From Ruminococcus sp. (GTDB lineage Bacteria > Bacillota > Clostridia > Oscillospirales > Ruminococcaceae), in the NCBI GenBank assembly GCA_017441505.1, contig JAFRXL010000001.1, forward strand, positions 1 to 64,000: a stretch of DNA of 64,000 nucleotides, given 5' to 3'. Each line of letters opens with the position of its first letter. Within the stretch, counting starts at the first letter, position 1. This document shows positions 61,928-64,000 of the stretch, one piece after another. The notes beneath the pieces are model-generated. The model was not told where the DNA came from, made no database searches, and saw only the letters and a list, made by a program, of their open reading frames with translations. The position numbers and the translations under genes are program-made.

Positions 61928-62883
61928 TGGTTAGACCTCGCACAAACCGTTTGTCAGCGGTCCTTACAGCAGCTTCTGTATGCAGCTTTGCAGCAGCAGG
62001 CTTCATGCTAAGACCTATGGATACAAAGGGTATCAGCGTGCACAACGATTACCTCGTCCTTGCAGTTCAGGATAACAATGGGGACACAGATTTCGGAGGA
62101 TTTACTCTGCGTAAGAACAGCAATAATGAGTCCGAAACACTTACTTACTCCCAGTACTGCACTTCTTTTGCAGAAGTGAGCATAAACGGTACTGTGAAGC
62201 TTTTCAGCGAGGGAAAAAACGTAAAGAAACCGACAGTTGAAAGCGACGGTTCAGTAGTTACAGTTCAGGATTTTGACGGAGTTGAGATCACGCAGAAACT
62301 TTCATTCTCAACCGGAAATACCGAAAATTACGATATGCTCCGAATAGAGTATATAACAGAGAATAAGTCCGGTGTGGACGTTCTCGTATCTGTACGCTCA
62401 ATAATCGACCCGACTATAGCTGATTCTGAAAACGACCCTATAGTTGCCGGTGATACTGCCTACAAAACCGAAACAAGCTTCACAGGAAGCAGCATCCCTG
62501 AGGACTGGAAAGTTAAAAATGCTGAGGGAGCTATCGTTGCTTACGGTATCACATCCGACGGAAGTACAGCTCCGGATTGTTTTGACATTGCCGACTGGTC
62601 GAACCTTTTCAACGACCGCTTCGACTACGCTCCTGACGGAGATATAAACGATAACGCTGTAGCTCTTACATGGTCTGAAAAGACGCTCAAGGACGGCGAC
62701 AGCCTTACTTACGGTACAAAGTACGGTCTTTACAGTGAAAAGGCTGGCACAGGCAGCAACGAGACTGTTAAAAACTCACCTAAGACCGGAGATAAGGGTG
62801 CTTTTGCATTTGCCGGTTTAGGAGCAGCTTCTATGACTGCTGCTATACTTTTCAGAAAGAGGAGGTCAGAAGATAATGAATAA
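61927..62883 (+). CDS. Cell-wall anchored surface protein with SPKTGD sorting signal
   Basis: 318 residues: N-terminal signal or membrane segment (about 10-30), a beta-rich domain (about 35-275) starting DYLVLAVQDNNGDTDFGGF, and a C-terminal NSPKTGDKG, hydrophobic segment, RKRR tail. This is a variant LPXTG-type signal, so a sortase should attach it to the wall. Function of the beta domain is unknown. It overlaps the next gene by 8 bp, implying co-translation. Confidence 0.82.
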   Translation: MVRPRTNRLSAVLTAASVCSFAAAGFMLRPMDTKGISVHNDYLVLAVQDNNGDTDFGGFTLRKNSNNESETLTYSQYCTSFAEVSINGTVKLFSEGKNVKKPTVESDGSVVTVQDFDGVEITQKLSFSTGNTENYDMLRIEYITENKSGVDVLVSVRSIIDPTIADSENDPIVAGDTAYKTETSFTGSSIPEDWKVKNAEGAIVAYGITSDGSTAPDCFDIADWSNLFNDRFDYAPDGDINDNAVALTWSEKTLKDGDSLTYGTKYGLYSEKAGTGSNETVKNSPKTGDKGAFAFAGLGAASMTAAILFRKRRSEDNE

Positions 62884-64000
62884 GTTTTTCACAAGAATAG
62901 CTGCTTCTGCACTTGCTCTTACTACCACAGCTGCATATATGCCTTTATCTGCATTTAAAGCCTATGCAGAGGAGACTTCAGCTCTTGATTTTGATACAAG
63001 TCAGATAGCATTGTATGCAAAGAAAAGTGTAAAGCTCAACGAAAAGAGCGTTAATGTCAAGGGCGGAGTATACTCAGGAAGCAAGCCGGAATTTACCGGA
63101 GCAGATGATAAATTTTCTGTAAGCGGACAGAACGCTTTCCGTGACGGCGGTGTTGACTGCGAGCTTCCGGATTTTGTCGGACTTATAAATTCAGCTGAGG
63201 AATACGATTTCGAGTTTGACGGCGATAAGGAGATTTTTGATTCAGCAGCAGACCTTACTCTCTGCTCGTCATATACATCCGGAAACCTCGTTATAGACCA
63301 TGCAAAGCTCGAAGGAAGCGGAAGAATAAGTGCTTCCGGAGACATAAAAATGAGTATTGCCGGCGGCGATCAGCTTTCACAGGCATTCATAATGTCAGAA
63401 GAAGGCGACATCACTATCGATGCCGGAAACCTTGACTATACCGGAGTTATCTATGCTCCTAACGGAAAGGTCAAGATCAATGCAAAGAATATCGATCTTG
63501 TCGGAGCTATCTATGCTGACAGCATCGAGATAAACGGTACTTCTGTAAATATCGAGTACAGAGATTTCTTCAAGATAAACTGTAAAGCCCACACAGTGCC
63601 TAAGGTGTTCATAAACAAGAAGGATACCCTTAAACTTGAAGGTACAGTATCACATCAGGAAGCTGATACATTATATAAAGTGCCTGCATCACAGGCTGAC
63701 AGAGTTACTATCACAGGCGAAGATACTCTTACACCTGAACTCAGCTTTACAAAGTCCGGCGAGTATGATATTACTCTTACTGCACAGCTTGGCAATAAGC
63801 AGTCATCAGATACGGTAAAGGTAGTAGTTACAGACGGTCCTGTTGTAAACTATACATCTACCGCTGATTTCAGTTCAGGAAATCTTTCAGCTGCTAACGG
63901 AGCTAAAGACGAGCTCAAACTCGCCGATGCAAGAAACACCGGAGCAGGCAGGACTAAGAAATATTCACCTGACTCAGAAAGCGGTATCAACGTTACTGCA
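62876..64000 (+). CDS. Large secreted protein, cut by the window end
   Basis: At least 375 codons, open to the last base. It has a signal peptide (about 1-32, MNKFFTRIAASALALTTTAA), then a repetitive beta region with VIYAPNGKVKIN and AIYADSIEINGTSVNI (about 180-220), typical of bactofilin/choice-of-anchor-like beta-helix segments, and an Ig-like sheet (about 280-320, SGEYDITLTAQLG). GGAGG lies 10 bp before the ATG. It starts inside the preceding gene, so the two surface proteins are made together. The C-terminus and anchor are outside the window. Confidence 0.8.
   Translation, partial: MNKFFTRIAASALALTTTAAYMPLSAFKAYAEETSALDFDTSQIALYAKKSVKLNEKSVNVKGGVYSGSKPEFTGADDKFSVSGQNAFRDGGVDCELPDFVGLINSAEEYDFEFDGDKEIFDSAADLTLCSSYTSGNLVIDHAKLEGSGRISASGDIKMSIAGGDQLSQAFIMSEEGDITIDAGNLDYTGVIYAPNGKVKINAKNIDLVGAIYADSIEINGTSVNIEYRDFFKINCKAHTVPKVFINKKDTLKLEGTVSHQEADTLYKVPASQADRVTITGEDTLTPELSFTKSGEYDITLTAQLGNKQSSDTVKVVVTDGPVVNYTSTADFSSGNLSAANGAKDELKLADARNTGAGRTKKYSPDSESGINVTA

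Noticed and set aside
1..64000. tRNA or rRNA genes, prophage or integrative element
   Set aside because: No cloverleaf or rRNA sequence, integrase, terminase or att-like duplication was seen on either strand.

Overview
The window looks like a chromosome segment of a Gram-positive, cellulolytic gut Firmicute, most likely Ruminococcus or a close Oscillospiraceae relative. The evidence is a CBM4-GH9 cellulase with a C-terminal membrane anchor, a two-subunit transketolase, a DivIVA/SepF/YlmH division cluster next to ileS and lspA, a surface protein with an SPKTGD sorting signal, strong AGGAGG ribosome binding sites with frequent GTG and TTG starts, and many near-consensus sigma-A promoters. I saw no rRNA, tRNA, CRISPR array, integrase or prophage. 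Species assignment is inference.

Layout. 1-2.6 kb: the 3' part of a leucine-rich-repeat/Ig-repeat surface protein, apparently shortened by a nonsense change, and a zinc-ribbon membrane protein. 2.6-6.3 kb (minus): PHP phosphatase, Lrp regulator, aminotransferase and ispE in one operon, with a 172-bp palindromic MITE-like element in its leader. 6.4-9.9 kb (plus): ACT/PFL pair, a small membrane protein, a GNAT acetyltransferase and an APH-type sugar kinase. 9.9-12.7 kb (minus): anchored GH9 cellulase. 12.9-18.9 kb (minus): a four-gene cassette of two zinc-ribbon TIR proteins, an SPFH protein with four zinc ribbons, and a membrane protein. 18.9-22.3 kb (minus): DUF4003-like gene, QmcA-type SPFH protein with NfeD, and a GntR regulator. 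22.5-25.4 kb (plus): aminotransferase, LysR regulator, a second copy of the 172-bp element, and a membrane protein.

25.5-36.9 kb (plus): miaB, two lipoproteins, a ylbF/ymcA homologue, mutS, mutL, miaA and hfq, with small unknown genes between them. 36.9-45.9 kb: HlyD-like protein, YggS, sepF, ylmH, divIVA, ileS, lspA, an RluD-family synthase and a Cof phosphatase. 46-49.6 kb: XRE regulator, split transketolase, cysteine synthase. 49.6-54.8 kb: a GH36 galactosidase/GPH symporter/TetR operon, with a glycosyltransferase-like gene divergent from TetR across a palindromic, face-to-face promoter region. 54.9-56.7 kb: ECF sigma factor and membrane partner. 56.8-61.5 kb: divergent peptide deformylase, ArsB/NhaD-type permease, anchored toxin-like domain protein, stand-alone FTP/PepSY lipoprotein, uvrC. 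61.5-64 kb: candidate structured RNA, leader ORF, sortase-type surface protein and a large secreted protein that runs off the window (62876 to the end).

Most housekeeping genes are ordinary. The best candidate for an undescribed system is the TIR/TIR/SPFH/membrane cassette at 12.9-18.9 kb. The two MITE-like elements, each in a 5' leader, and the symmetric promoter at 53.3 kb are the most striking non-coding structures.
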